Positions 1-7,137 of a stretch of 11,688 nt of DNA are shown one piece after another. Source of the DNA: Bdellovibrio sp. (GTDB lineage: Bacteria; Bdellovibrionota; Bdellovibrionia; Bdellovibrionales; UBA1609); contig RFKI01000210.1 in NCBI GenBank assembly GCA_003694355.1, forward strand, positions 1 through 11,688. The letters run 5' to 3'. Positions within the stretch are counted from its first letter, which is position 1. Each line of letters starts with the position of its first letter. The position numbers and the translations under genes were made by a program. The notes under the pieces were generated by a model, which made no database searches, was not told where the DNA came from, and saw nothing but the letters and a program-made list of their open reading frames with translations.

Positions 1-486
1 AACAATAAGATCAATATCTTCAAGAAAAAGATGGTTTAGGGGAATGATTTTTAACCATTTCCATTTGAAAAAATGGGAAGGAGATTTTGAAGAGGAGGTC
101 TTTGGTATAATGATATGGACTTTTCCCTTTTTAAAGTGGAGCTCATCTATATGAATCTGTCCTTTGACTAACTCGAAAAGGCTTAAATAGATTTTGACTT
201 CTTTAAGCGTTAGCGGGCGAAGGATGGGCTTAAGTGGCTTTTTGGGTAAAACCTGAATGTTTTTAAGTTTAATTCCAATAGGCCACAAGGAGATATTTAC
301 ATCATGGGGCCAAATTCTTAAAGGAAGGTGTTTAGTGCTTTGGCGCTCTAATTCATAGAGGATCCAGGATTTTAATTTGGGCAAATGATAGCTTTTTATA
401 AAGCCTGCAAAAAAAAGAAGCCCTCCAAGGAGGAGGTAAGGCAAAGACTTTTTAAAGAGGTGTCGGATGGTTTTGGAGGACATCAT
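1..486 (-). CDS. AsmA/TamB-like membrane-anchored protein, N-terminal part (runs off the left edge)
   Basis: This open frame starts on the minus strand and is still open at base 1, giving about 162 codons. Residues 1-13 are basic (KTIRHLFKK). They are followed by one hydrophobic segment at about 14-30 (SLPYLLLGGLLFFAGFI) that reads as an uncleaved signal anchor. The rest alternates short beta-type stretches such as IWPHDVNISLWPIGIKLKN and VKIYLSLFELVKGQIHIDEL. A membrane anchor followed by repeated beta strands describing 'levels' of a lipid groove is typical of AsmA/TamB/DUF748 proteins, which span the periplasm and are linked to outer-membrane lipid or protein assembly. Two adjacent in-frame ATGs (486 and 483) are possible starts. 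The first overlaps the upstream stop as ATGA, implying translational coupling to the 347-aa gene. The family call rests on the N-terminus only. It could be another single-pass periplasmic protein. Confidence 0.55.
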   Translation of the reverse strand, partial: MMSSKTIRHLFKKSLPYLLLGGLLFFAGFIKSYHLPKLKSWILYELERQSTKHLPLRIWPHDVNISLWPIGIKLKNIQVLPKKPLKPILRPLTLKEVKIYLSLFELVKGQIHIDELHFKKGKVHIIIPKTSSSKSPSHFFKWKWLKIIPLNHLFLEDIDLIV

Positions 487-1526
487 GATGGGGTAACCCC
501 CGTCCATTGATTAAAAAAAGTTTGAGCAGACCGATAGTCAGGACGAACTTCAAGAATTTCACGGATGAGCTGAATGGCTTTATGTTTTTTGCCAATACCC
601 CATAGACACTGGGCCTTTAAATACCTGATGGCAAAAGGACGTTCTGGGTCATGAGGAGCTTCTTGTTTTTGCATAAGCTCCAATTCTCCAAGGGCGCGGA
701 CATAATTTTTAGTTGTGATGAGAGTTTCAATGAACATCCAGGAAAGGGCGGGCGTCCAAACATGATTGCGAATTTGCTCCAGGAAAGACAGGGCATGATG
801 ATGAGCTGACTGAAAGATGAAAAACAAAGCACTGTTTTTAGCGGTTTCTTCATTAAGTTTCAGGGATAAGAAAAAATTTAAAATATTGTTTAGGAAAATT
901 TCTTCCTGAGGAGAAAATTCCTTATCTTTTAATGGGAGAGGCTGGTTTTGTTGAATCTTATTTTTTGAAATAATGTGAGCTGACCACCTGAGCTTTAAAT
1001 CCTCTTTGAGGTGCTGATAGGTTGAAAGGTCTTTAAAGAAAAGAACTTGAAACTGTTCGATGGCTTTTTTTTCTTCTTCGATCATATTCTGCTGCTTAAA
1101 ATAATTGATTTTTTTTAAAAAGTCTTCTTTTGATTTAAGCCATTCTTTTTTCCTTTTTTTCAGGAATTTTTCACGAAGCTGTTGGACTGGAGGTGCATGG
1201 ACTTGTTCTGTATAAAACTCTACAAGAGAGTGTGCGTTTTCTAGGGACTGTGTAGCGCCTTCCAGAATGGCTTTCCAGTCAGGATCCATCAAAGGGAGAT
1301 TAGCTTCGTAGAATAGTTGCAAAAAACTTCCCCAGGGGAAAGCTTTTGGTGTGGATAGCCAGGCCTTACAACAACGAAATGCCAATTGATAGTTTTGAGA
1401 AGCAATGAGAAACTGCAAAAAGGCTTTTTGGTCTTTTGTGGAAAGGGAGGGCAGTAACTCTTCAGCCACACGGAGAGGGTCTTGGTGCTGCTTTAAAAGG
1501 TGGGAAATCTGAATTTCAATGGACAA
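483..1526 (-). CDS. Uncharacterised helical, TPR-like cytoplasmic protein (347 aa)
   Basis: I do not recognise this protein as a named family. It has no signal peptide or membrane segment and is predominantly helical. Residues about 115-165 are highly charged and rich in Lys/Glu (REKFLKKRKKEWLKSKEDF and following), suggesting a coiled coil or long helix. The C-terminus at about 295-345 resembles a TPR unit: a YLKAQCLWGIGKKHKAIQLI helix pair followed by a helix ending in the EVRPDY turn. The start is TTG at 1526, since an in-frame TGA lies two codons upstream (TGA ACT TTG). An AGAAAGG sequence about 9 nt before it can serve as the ribosome binding site. The stop overlaps the start of the AsmA-like gene, so the two are probably co-translated and may act together. 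A scaffolding role is only a guess from the repeat-like fold. Confidence 0.8.
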   Translation of the reverse strand: MSIEIQISHLLKQHQDPLRVAEELLPSLSTKDQKAFLQFLIASQNYQLAFRCCKAWLSTPKAFPWGSFLQLFYEANLPLMDPDWKAILEGATQSLENAHSLVEFYTEQVHAPPVQQLREKFLKKRKKEWLKSKEDFLKKINYFKQQNMIEEEKKAIEQFQVLFFKDLSTYQHLKEDLKLRWSAHIISKNKIQQNQPLPLKDKEFSPQEEIFLNNILNFFLSLKLNEETAKNSALFFIFQSAHHHALSFLEQIRNHVWTPALSWMFIETLITTKNYVRALGELELMQKQEAPHDPERPFAIRYLKAQCLWGIGKKHKAIQLIREILEVRPDYRSAQTFFNQWTGVTPS

Positions 1527-1803
1527 AGTTCAAGGCCTTTCTTCATTATTATGGGACTTTTTTTATTATGACCTTTAAATGAGGTTCCAGACAGAAATGA
1601 CGCGACAAGTCTATTCCTTCGGCTATGAGGAAACCCTCTTTGAAAAGAGGGCCTTCGCTTTAAGACAGACTTTTTTCAGGATAGTACTCTTAAGGTCTGC
1701 TTGGTTGAAGAATGAAAGTGACTCTTCAGATGCTGCCTATTTTTATTATTTGCAATGGCTTGTTTTATTTTAAATAACATGGTGAATGAAGGTCGTGAGT
1801 GCG
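1527..1803. other. Intergenic region between efp and the 347-aa gene
   Basis: This 277-nt gap separates two minus-strand genes. A 64-codon plus-strand frame (1579-1773) has no ribosome binding site and no recognisable protein features, so I do not call it. The visible structure is two adjacent hairpins: TTCCT/AGGAA (1614-1618 with 1628-1632) and CCCTCTT/AAGAGGG (1634-1640 with 1645-1651). On the minus strand, CATAAT hexamers shortly before the TTG at 1526 could serve as a -10 box for the 347-aa gene, but no convincing -35 was found. No tRNA or known riboswitch was recognised. Confidence 0.5.
1631..1651 (-). terminator. Candidate weak intrinsic terminator downstream of efp
   Basis: Bases 1634-1651 form a perfect 7-bp stem (CCCTCTT / AAGAGGG) with a 4-nt loop. 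Read on the minus strand it is followed by only TTT and then CC, so the U-tract is poor. It lies about 150 nt past the efp stop codon and upstream of the 347-aa gene, a reasonable place to end the efp transcript. A second hairpin abuts it, so it could instead be part of a leader structure for the next gene. Confidence 0.3.
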
Positions 1804-2370
1804 TTACTTGATGCTAACGCGCTCAATGTATTCACCCGTTCGTGTATCAATTTTTAAAACATCATTTTCATTGGTATGAAGAGGAACCTGCACCACAAGT
1901 CCTGTTTCTAGGGTGGCTGGTTTGGTGGTGTTTGAGACTGTATTGCCTTTAAAACCGGGTTCTGTTTGAACCACTCGAAGTTGAACCGAATTGGGAAGTT
2001 CAATGCCCACAGCCCGGTCATTAAAAATACATACTTTCACCGTTAAACCTTCTGTCAGAAAGTTAGCTGCATTTCCAACCACTTCTTGAGACAAGCAAAG
2101 TTGTTCATAGTCGGATTGGTCCATAAAGTGAAATCCAGAATCATCACTGTAAAGGAAATCCATGTCTTTATAGGAAACATCGGGAATGTCGAATTTTTCT
2201 CCAGAGCGGATAGTACGTTCAAGGTTGGCTCCAGTAATAAGGTGCTTCAGTTTGGTTCTGGTAAATTGATTGCCTTTTCCTGGTTTGACATGTTGAAAGT
2301 CAATGATGGTGTAAGGTTCTCCATCAATGAGAATTTTAAGACCTTTTTTAAAATCACTGGTTTGATACAT
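1804..2370 (-). CDS. efp: Elongation factor P
   Basis: Elongation factor P binds between the P and E sites of stalled ribosomes and restores peptide-bond formation at polyproline stretches. The 188-aa length is the usual full length. The N-terminal KOW-like domain carries the loop HVKPGKGNQF, with Lys32 at the tip where EpmA-type enzymes add beta-lysine in many bacteria. Two OB domains follow, and the C-terminal signature includes TEPGFKGNTVSNTTKPATLETG and VPLHTNENDVLKIDTRTGEY. The start ATG is preceded by a strong AAAAGGGAG ribosome binding site. The gene sits 64 nt downstream of the TPR gene on the same strand but has its own sigma70-like promoter in that gap. The modification enzymes are not in this window, so modification of Lys32 is inferred from the loop only. 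Confidence 0.97.
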   Translation of the reverse strand: MYQTSDFKKGLKILIDGEPYTIIDFQHVKPGKGNQFTRTKLKHLITGANLERTIRSGEKFDIPDVSYKDMDFLYSDDSGFHFMDQSDYEQLCLSQEVVGNAANFLTEGLTVKVCIFNDRAVGIELPNSVQLRVVQTEPGFKGNTVSNTTKPATLETGLVVQVPLHTNENDVLKIDTRTGEYIERVSIK

Positions 2371-2398
2371 GAAAATCTCCCTTTTATTTTCTTACAAT

Positions 2399-2427
2399 AC
2401 AATAGAAGCGAGAGAACGGGTGGTCAA
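2399..2427 (-). promoter_or_regulatory. Predicted sigma70-type promoter of efp
   Basis: Read on the minus strand, TTGACC (plus 2422-2427) is followed after exactly 17 nt by TATTGT (plus 2399-2404). This gives a -35 with 5 of 6 and a -10 with 4 of 6 consensus matches at ideal spacing. It lies between the TPR gene stop and the efp ribosome binding site, so efp can be transcribed alone as well as by read-through. Confidence 0.6.
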
Positions 2428-2434
2428 TCATTGA

Positions 2435-3256
2435 TCAAGGTTTTGTGGGCATGGCCTTGTCTTTAAAGGCCTGGAGGAGCGTTTCAAGGACCTGAACTTT
2501 TTTTTGTTGAAGAAGGTCTTGGCGAGAGAGCTCTTGGGGGGCGGACTCAGAGGTTTGGGGCTCAGAGAAAGGAGTGGTCCTTTTTTGAATGAGTTTAAGT
2601 CTTTTGGTGATTTGGGGGTGTGGGCCCATATATTGTTCAGCTTCATTAAGAACCTCTAAAGCTCGTTCAATATTGTTTCTTACGATAAAGGCATCTGCCA
2701 GGGAGAGAAAACGTTCCAGGGCCTCTTCAGAGGGTGGTGTGGAGTGATGAGAGGAGGTTAGAGGGGTGTTTGGGGTTTGTTTTTGTTGGGCCCACTCCTT
2801 TCGAAGTTCAGACAGAGGCTTCAGGTTAAAACTTTCTGGTTCAAAATCCTTGGCGGTGAGGCTTTCTAGTTTTTTAACGGCTTGTTGGGCGCGTTTGTGG
2901 TGAGGGTTTAGGAACAGAAGCATTTTAAAGGCTTTTAGAGCTTCTTCAGGTTCTTTTTCCTTAAGAAGACTTTCTGCAAGAAGTTCTTGGGCTTTCAGGT
3001 TTTCTGGGCTCAGTTGAGTGGCTTTTTTTAAATGGGAAATGGCCTCTTTGCGTTTTCCCATATCCAGTAAGACCTTGGCAAATTCCAGGTGTCCGCTAGC
3101 AAAAGTGGGATGGTGTTTCAGTCCTTCCTCACAAAGGTTTTTTGCTTTTTCAAGCCATCCCATTTTACGATAGGCTTCCGCAAGTGGGGCAAAAACTTTG
3201 GAAGCAGGGTTTTGGGTGTATAGGATTTGATACTTTTCTATAAATTCAGGGCTCAT
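2435..3256 (-). CDS. TPR repeat protein (273 aa), uncharacterised
   Basis: Three consecutive 34-residue tetratricopeptide repeats occupy about residues 17-118. Each ends in a proline turn (KHHP, QLSP, FLNP) and carries the usual small and aromatic positions (for example [22 protein letters not shown]). A Pro/Ser/Thr-rich linker (about 150-175) leads to a further TPR-like helix pair ([20 protein letters not shown]) and a basic, low-complexity tail. There is no signal peptide, so a cytoplasmic protein-interaction scaffold is likely. Its partner cannot be named. The start ATG has no Shine-Dalgarno sequence and sits just 7 nt from a TACAAT hexamer, suggesting a leaderless or very short leader. 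It is divergent from ruvC and precedes efp on the same strand. Confidence 0.88.
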
Positions 3257-3263
3257 TAAAATA

Positions 3264-3274
3264 ATTGTAGTATA
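3264..3274 (-). promoter_or_regulatory. Candidate -10 element(s) for the TPR gene
   Basis: On the minus strand two overlapping -10-like hexamers, TATACT (plus 3269-3274) and TACAAT (plus 3264-3269), lie just before the ATG at 3256. The -35 region is poor (GTTAAA at 17 nt from TACAAT). Either box places the transcription start within about 0-10 nt of the start codon. Confidence 0.35.
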
Positions 3275-3329
3275 GAGAATGGCCTTTTAACAGGGAAAAA
3301 TGGATGGAGGAGAGCTGCCAAGGGGCGCA

Positions 3330-3359
3330 TTGACCCTGTTTTTTAGAGGCCCCTATACT
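3330..3359 (+). promoter_or_regulatory. Predicted sigma70-type promoter of ruvC and the downstream run
   Basis: TTGACC (3330-3335) is followed by an 18-nt spacer and TATACT (3354-3359), with 5 of 6 matches to consensus at each box. The expected transcription start near 3366 leaves a leader of about 15 nt holding the AAGAGGGG ribosome binding site of ruvC. No LexA-type operator was recognised around it. This is the only clear promoter seen for the plus-strand run to 8280. Confidence 0.65.
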
Positions 3360-3380
3360 TAAAATGAAAGAGGGGTTGTT

Positions 3381-3881
3381 GTGAAAAGAGTGATATTAGG
3401 AGTGGACCCTGGAAGCCGAATAACTGGGGTGGCCGCTCTTCTTTTAAGGGATGATGGCGCGGCGCAACTTCTTAAGGCTGATGTGATTTGCATCCCTAAA
3501 AATCTTCCTTTTGAAGAAAAACTTCTTTTTTTAAAGCGCTCTTTAATGTCTTGGGCTCAAGAGTTTTCTTTTAAGGAAATGGTCGTGGAAAAAGTTTTTT
3601 TGGGAAAAAATGCGGATAGTGCCTTCAAGCTGGGACATGCTCGTGGTATCTGTATGTTAGTTGCTGCTGAGTTGGGAGCGACGGTTTATGAGTATGCTGC
3701 CAAAAAGGTGAAAAAAATGATAACGGGCTCAGGAAATGCTTCCAAAGAGCAAGTGCGTTTTGTGTTGGCTCAGGAATTTGGCCCCTTATCTGGTTTTTTA
3801 GATCAATCTGATGCCTTGGCTTTGGCTTATTGTCATTGGAGGTACAGCCAAGTGAACTTACAGCTGGAAAGGTTGTTATGA
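3381..3881 (+). CDS. ruvC: Crossover junction endodeoxyribonuclease RuvC
   Basis: RuvC cuts Holliday junctions symmetrically during recombinational repair, working with RuvAB. The 166-aa protein shows the RNase H-like fold with its four acidic metal-binding residues. These are Asp9 in ILGVDPGSRITG, Glu70 in VVEKVFLGKN, and Asp141 and Asp144 in DQSDALALAYCHW. The HARG motif and the GSGNASKEQV segment before the last helix are also typical of the family. The start is GTG at 3381, with AAGAGGGG 5 nt upstream. The frame is closed by TAA at 3360-3362 with no other start between. The stop overlaps the ruvA ATG as ATGA, so ruvC and ruvA are translationally coupled. It is the first gene of the plus-strand operon. 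All key residues are present, so it should be active. Confidence 0.96.
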   Translation: MKRVILGVDPGSRITGVAALLLRDDGAAQLLKADVICIPKNLPFEEKLLFLKRSLMSWAQEFSFKEMVVEKVFLGKNADSAFKLGHARGICMLVAAELGATVYEYAAKKVKKMITGSGNASKEQVRFVLAQEFGPLSGFLDQSDALALAYCHWRYSQVNLQLERLL

Positions 3882-4450
3882 TTGCATTTCTTCAGGGGAC
3901 ACGTGTTTTTCAAGATAAAGACTCGTTGATTTTGAATGTTCAAGGTGTGGGTTATGAGCTCTATTGTTCTCAAAACACCTTAAATGACCTTGAGGGGAAA
4001 AGTGTTTTAAAGCTTTGGGTGCATACTCATGTTCGCGAAGACCAGATCACCTTATTTGGTTTTTCTTCCCAGGCAGAAAAGCAATTGTTTATGTCTTTAA
4101 TTAAAGTGAGTGGCATCGGCCCTCGTTTGGCCATTAAAATTCTTTCTGGAGCTCGTATTGACTCTATTTTACAAATGATTGAAGAGGGGGATGTGAAGGG
4201 GTTAACCTCCCTTCCAAAGATAGGCAAGAAGACCGCTGAACAAATGATCCTCAGTTTGAAAGGGAAGCTGGTGGGTTTGGGGCACCCTGTTTCAACGTCT
4301 TCTTCTGTCAAAGGAGATATTCGTTCTGCTTTGGTGAACTTAGGCTTCCATCCTCAGGAAGTGGAACGTGTTGTGGCTCAATTAGATCCTCAGATTGATT
4401 TTCAGGAAGGGGTGCGAAAAGGATTGTCAGAACTCAGTCAACAAATTTAA
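3878..4450 (+). CDS. ruvA: Holliday junction branch migration protein RuvA
   Basis: RuvA tetramers hold the four-way junction open and recruit the RuvB motor. The 190-aa protein begins MIAFLQGTRVFQD, matching the usual MIxxLxG start. An upstream in-frame TTG at 3830 would add 16 residues unlike the family and overlap ruvC deeply, so ATG at 3878 is preferred. It has GGAAAGG about 5 nt upstream. Domain I is the OB fold (residues 1-62, including GVGYELYC). Domain II has two helix-hairpin-helix motifs, VSGIGPRLAIKIL and LPKIGKKTAEQMIL, which contact the junction DNA. Domain III at the C-terminus (SALVNLGFHPQEVERVV) binds RuvB. The loop between II and III is short (LVGLGHPVSTSSSVKGD). ruvB follows after 12 nt. 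Confidence 0.95.
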   Translation: MIAFLQGTRVFQDKDSLILNVQGVGYELYCSQNTLNDLEGKSVLKLWVHTHVREDQITLFGFSSQAEKQLFMSLIKVSGIGPRLAIKILSGARIDSILQMIEEGDVKGLTSLPKIGKKTAEQMILSLKGKLVGLGHPVSTSSSVKGDIRSALVNLGFHPQEVERVVAQLDPQIDFQEGVRKGLSELSQQI

Positions 4451-4462
4451 GGGGAGAGTCAT

Positions 4463-5503
4463 TTGGATAGATTGATTCATGCAGAACCTCAGACGGGTGA
4501 AAAAACATTTGAGAGAAGTTTAAGGCCTTTGTGTTTTGAGGATTATCCGGGTCAGGATAAAGTCAAAAGCAAAATCCAGGTCTTTGTGGAAGCGGCCATG
4601 AAACGTGAAGAGCCTTTAGATCACCTGTTGCTTTGTGGGCCTCCGGGGTTAGGGAAAACCACTTTGGCTCATATTATTGCTCATCACATGGGAGTGGACT
4701 TTAAACCAACTTCAGGGCCTGCTCTTCATCGTAAAGGAGATCTGGCCGCCATTTTGACCAGTTTAAAACCACGTTCTGTGTTGTTTATTGATGAAATTCA
4801 TCGTTTGAGTCGAGAAGTTGAAGAGTATTTGTACAGTGCTATGGAGGACTTTTGCATAGATATCGTAACGGGTGAGGGTTTAGGGGCTCGCTCCATGCGT
4901 TTTCAGTTGGCTCCTTTCACTTTAATTGGAGCCACTACACGGGCAGGGCTTTTAAAGGCGCCGTTTAGAGATCGTTTTGGTATTTTGGAGAGGCTTTCTT
5001 TTTATCAACGAAAAGACCTGGTAAAGATTCTTCAAAGATCAGCGCGTTTGCTGGAGGTAAAACTGGATATGGGCGGAGCTGAAGAGATTGCTCGTCGGAG
5101 TCGCGGCACTCCTCGAATTGCAAACCGTTTATTGCGTCGTGTACGGGATTATGCTCAGGTGAAAGGGGATGGCACCATTGATCTGAAAATGGCTCAATAT
5201 GCATTGGATGAACTGGAAGTGGATCGTCTGGGTCTGGACTTGATGGATCGAAAAATTTTACTTTTAATTCGAGATCGCTTTGCTGGGGGACCTGTGGGGA
5301 TAGAAACACTAGCCGCCTCTTTAAGTGAGGAAACAGACACTTTAGAAGAGGTGTATGAACCTTATTTGATTCAGGAAGGTTTTTTGCAAAAAACTCCCCG
5401 AGGAAGAGTGATTACAGAATACACGCGTCGGCATTTGGATGATATTCCTATGGATGAAAAGTTCCTTAACTCATCTCGGCAACAAAGCCTCTTTATTGAG
5501 TAG
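4463..5503 (+). CDS. ruvB: Holliday junction branch migration ATPase RuvB
   Basis: RuvB is the hexameric AAA+ motor that pumps DNA through the RuvA-bound junction. The 346 aa are full length for the family. Visible motifs in order are Walker A (GPPGLGKTT), Walker B ([10 protein letters not shown]), sensor 1 (LIGATTRAG) with the arginine finger in APFRDRFG, and sensor 2 in [20 protein letters not shown]. The C-terminal winged helix ([16 protein letters not shown], then [17 protein letters not shown]) binds DNA. The start is TTG at 4463 with GGGGAG 6 nt upstream. No in-frame ATG lies nearby. ruvB completes an uninterrupted ruvC-ruvA-ruvB set, and the next gene's ribosome binding site overlaps its stop codon. 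Confidence 0.97.
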   Translation: MDRLIHAEPQTGEKTFERSLRPLCFEDYPGQDKVKSKIQVFVEAAMKREEPLDHLLLCGPPGLGKTTLAHIIAHHMGVDFKPTSGPALHRKGDLAAILTSLKPRSVLFIDEIHRLSREVEEYLYSAMEDFCIDIVTGEGLGARSMRFQLAPFTLIGATTRAGLLKAPFRDRFGILERLSFYQRKDLVKILQRSARLLEVKLDMGGAEEIARRSRGTPRIANRLLRRVRDYAQVKGDGTIDLKMAQYALDELEVDRLGLDLMDRKILLLIRDRFAGGPVGIETLAASLSEETDTLEEVYEPYLIQEGFLQKTPRGRVITEYTRRHLDDIPMDEKFLNSSRQQSLFIE

Positions 5504-5510
5504 GAGTTTC

Positions 5511-5867
5511 ATGAAATCAATCATTCTTGCTATAGAGGCTTTTCAAAAAAGAATTGACCTGGAAAAGTTTTCTTTGTGGGGCATCTCCTTGGATCGATAT
5601 GCTCATTTTCTGGTGGGGGCGAGTTTGTGGCTTCTTTTTCGTGGTTTTTTTTCAATGAAAAAAGCCATTTTCTTATTGGCTTGTGTGTTGTTGTTTAAAG
5701 AAGTTTTGGACTTAGGTGTGATTTTATATTATGAGCCCATAAACTCTTCTCAATGGACAGACTCCTTTTGGGATTTGGGTTTAGGCATAGGTGGGGCCTT
5801 TTGTGTTCAAGGCCTTTGGGGATTTAAGAAGGTAGGAGATCGAAATGGAAAAAGATTTAGAAAATAA
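5511..5867 (+). CDS. Small VanZ/DUF2279-like integral membrane protein (118 aa)
   Basis: The start ATG at 5511 is chosen because AGGAG (5502-5506) sits 4 nt before it. A longer in-frame start at 5439 would lie inside ruvB and add 24 unrelated residues. Three membrane segments are visible at about residues 28-48 (RYAHFLVGASLWLLFRGFF), 50-72 (KAIFLLACVLLFKEVLDLGVIL) and 88-106 (FWDLGLGIGGAFCVQGLWG). The spaced polar residues inside them are DxxxH in the first, KExxD in the second and SxxD followed by G in the third. This is the signature of small VanZ-like/DUF2279-type membrane proteins, whose biochemical function is unsettled. The gene overlaps the dehydrogenase by 23 nt and follows ruvB closely, so it is co-transcribed with both. 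A link to envelope polysaccharide is inferred from position only. Confidence 0.8.
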   Translation: MKSIILAIEAFQKRIDLEKFSLWGISLDRYAHFLVGASLWLLFRGFFSMKKAIFLLACVLLFKEVLDLGVILYYEPINSSQWTDSFWDLGLGIGGAFCVQGLWGFKKVGDRNGKRFRK

Positions 5868-7137
5868 GGTGGTGATTTCTGTTGTGGGATTGGGTTATGT
5901 GGGGCTTCCCGTAGCCGTGTCTTTTGGAAGAAAATTTCGAACTATTGGATTTGATGTCAATGCTAGGCGTATTGAAGAGTTGAAGGCCGGACAAGATGTT
6001 ACTTGTGAAGTCAGTCAAGAGGAGCTAAAAAGCACTCAAGTGGAGTACACCTCCAACCCTCAAGATTTGAAAACGGCCAACTTTCATATTGTGGCCGTGC
6101 CCACTCCCATTGATTCAGCAAATCGTCCAGACCTTTCTTTACTCCAAAAAGCCTCAGAAACGGTGGGGCAAGCTTTAAAAAAAGGGGATATTGTGGTGTA
6201 TGAATCAACGGTTTATCCAGGAGCCACTGAAGAAGAGTGTGCCCCTATTCTGGAAAAAGCGTCAGGCCTTGTTTGTGGGAAAGATTTTTTTCTGGGTTAT
6301 TCCCCAGAAAGGATTAATCCTGGAGATAAGGAGCATCGTTTTACCACTATTTTAAAAGTGGTTTCGGGGCAAACACCAGAAACTTTGGACCAAGTGGCTC
6401 AAGTTTATGAATCTGTTGTGGAAGCAGGGGTTTATCGGGCGCCCAGTATTAAGGTGGCCGAAGCTGCTAAAGTTATAGAAAACACACAAAGAGACTTAAA
6501 TATTGCCTTTATGAATGAACTCTCCTTGATTTTTCATCGTCTGGGAATCGACACTCAAGAGGTTTTAAAAGCCGCTTCCACAAAGTGGAACTTTCTGTCT
6601 TTTACGCCTGGTTTGGTGGGTGGACACTGTATTGGCGTTGATCCTTTTTATTTAACATATAAAGCGGAAAGCATAGGCTATCATCCTGAAGTGATTTTGG
6701 CAGGGCGACGAATCAACGATTCCATGGGATTTTATGTGGCGCAGGAAGTGATTCAGATGTTAATCCGATCCAAAGTGGATGTGAGTCAAAGCCAGATTTC
6801 TGTTTTAGGATTAACGTTTAAAGAGAACTGTCCAGACCTGAGGAACTCTAAGGTGAGTGATATTGTTCAAGCTTTCAAGTCCTTGGGGGTGTCTCTTCAA
6901 ATTGTGGATCCTTTAGCGGATCCCAATGAGGTGGAAACTTTTTTTCAAATGGCTCCCACTCCTTTAGAGGATTTGAAGCCATCGGATGCTTTAATATTGG
7001 CCAGCCCACACAGGGTTTTGGTCCAGAAGGGTCCTGCCTTTTTCTTGAAGCACCTTAAAAATCCAGGAGTTTTTGCCGATGTGAAGGGAGTGTTTTCTCC
7101 CTTGAATCAAGAGGGGGTTAAATATTGGAGGCTTTAA
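5845..7137 (+). CDS. wbpO: UDP-N-acetyl-D-hexosamine 6-dehydrogenase, WbpO/TviB type
   Basis: This NAD-dependent enzyme oxidises C6 of a UDP-N-acetylhexosamine (UDP-GalNAc or UDP-GlcNAc) to the uronic acid, used in O-antigen or capsule synthesis. The 430 aa carry the N-terminal Rossmann loop GLGYVGLP (15-22), the central motifs YESTVYPGATEEE and GYSPERINPGDKEHRF, and Lys209/Asn213 in VAEAAKVIENTQRDLNIA. The catalytic Cys262 lies in PGLVGGHCIGVDPFYLT, and the C-terminal domain holds GLTFKENCPDLRNSK. The KWNF segment and the ILAGRRIND segment match WbpO/TviB rather than the UDP-glucose dehydrogenases. The ATG at 5845 has TAGGAG 6 nt upstream and lies inside the end of the membrane protein gene. 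The glycosyltransferase begins immediately after its stop. Whether GlcNAc or GalNAc is preferred cannot be decided from sequence. Confidence 0.93.
   Translation: MEKDLENKVVISVVGLGYVGLPVAVSFGRKFRTIGFDVNARRIEELKAGQDVTCEVSQEELKSTQVEYTSNPQDLKTANFHIVAVPTPIDSANRPDLSLLQKASETVGQALKKGDIVVYESTVYPGATEEECAPILEKASGLVCGKDFFLGYSPERINPGDKEHRFTTILKVVSGQTPETLDQVAQVYESVVEAGVYRAPSIKVAEAAKVIENTQRDLNIAFMNELSLIFHRLGIDTQEVLKAASTKWNFLSFTPGLVGGHCIGVDPFYLTYKAESIGYHPEVILAGRRINDSMGFYVAQEVIQMLIRSKVDVSQSQISVLGLTFKENCPDLRNSKVSDIVQAFKSLGVSLQIVDPLADPNEVETFFQMAPTPLEDLKPSDALILASPHRVLVQKGPAFFLKHLKNPGVFADVKGVFSPLNQEGVKYWRL

Noticed and set aside
1656..1710. CAGAC...GTCTG inverted repeat after the tandem hairpins
   Set aside because: The stem is only 5 bp with a loop of more than 20 nt, which is expected by chance in A+T-rich DNA.
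1579..1773. A 64-codon plus-strand frame in the efp downstream gap
   Set aside because: It has no ribosome binding site, no recognisable domain, and its sequence overlaps the hairpin pair. It is most likely a chance frame.
2086..2466. 126-codon plus-strand frame antisense to efp
   Set aside because: It is a shadow of the highly conserved efp gene on the other strand and has no recognisable features.
3364..3384. Six-codon mini-frame (MKEGLL) whose TGA overlaps the ruvC GTG as GTGA
   Set aside because: Its ATG lies at about the predicted transcription start with no ribosome binding site, so translation is unlikely. The overlap is probably coincidental.
3830..3877. Longer ruvA start at TTG 3830
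   Set aside because: It would add 16 residues absent from the RuvA family and overlap ruvC by 52 nt. The ATG at 3878 has a good ribosome binding site and the family's MIxxLxG start.
5439..5510. Longer start for the VanZ-like protein inside ruvB
   Set aside because: The extra 24 residues are a shadow of ruvB, and the ATG at 5511 has AGGAG at proper spacing.
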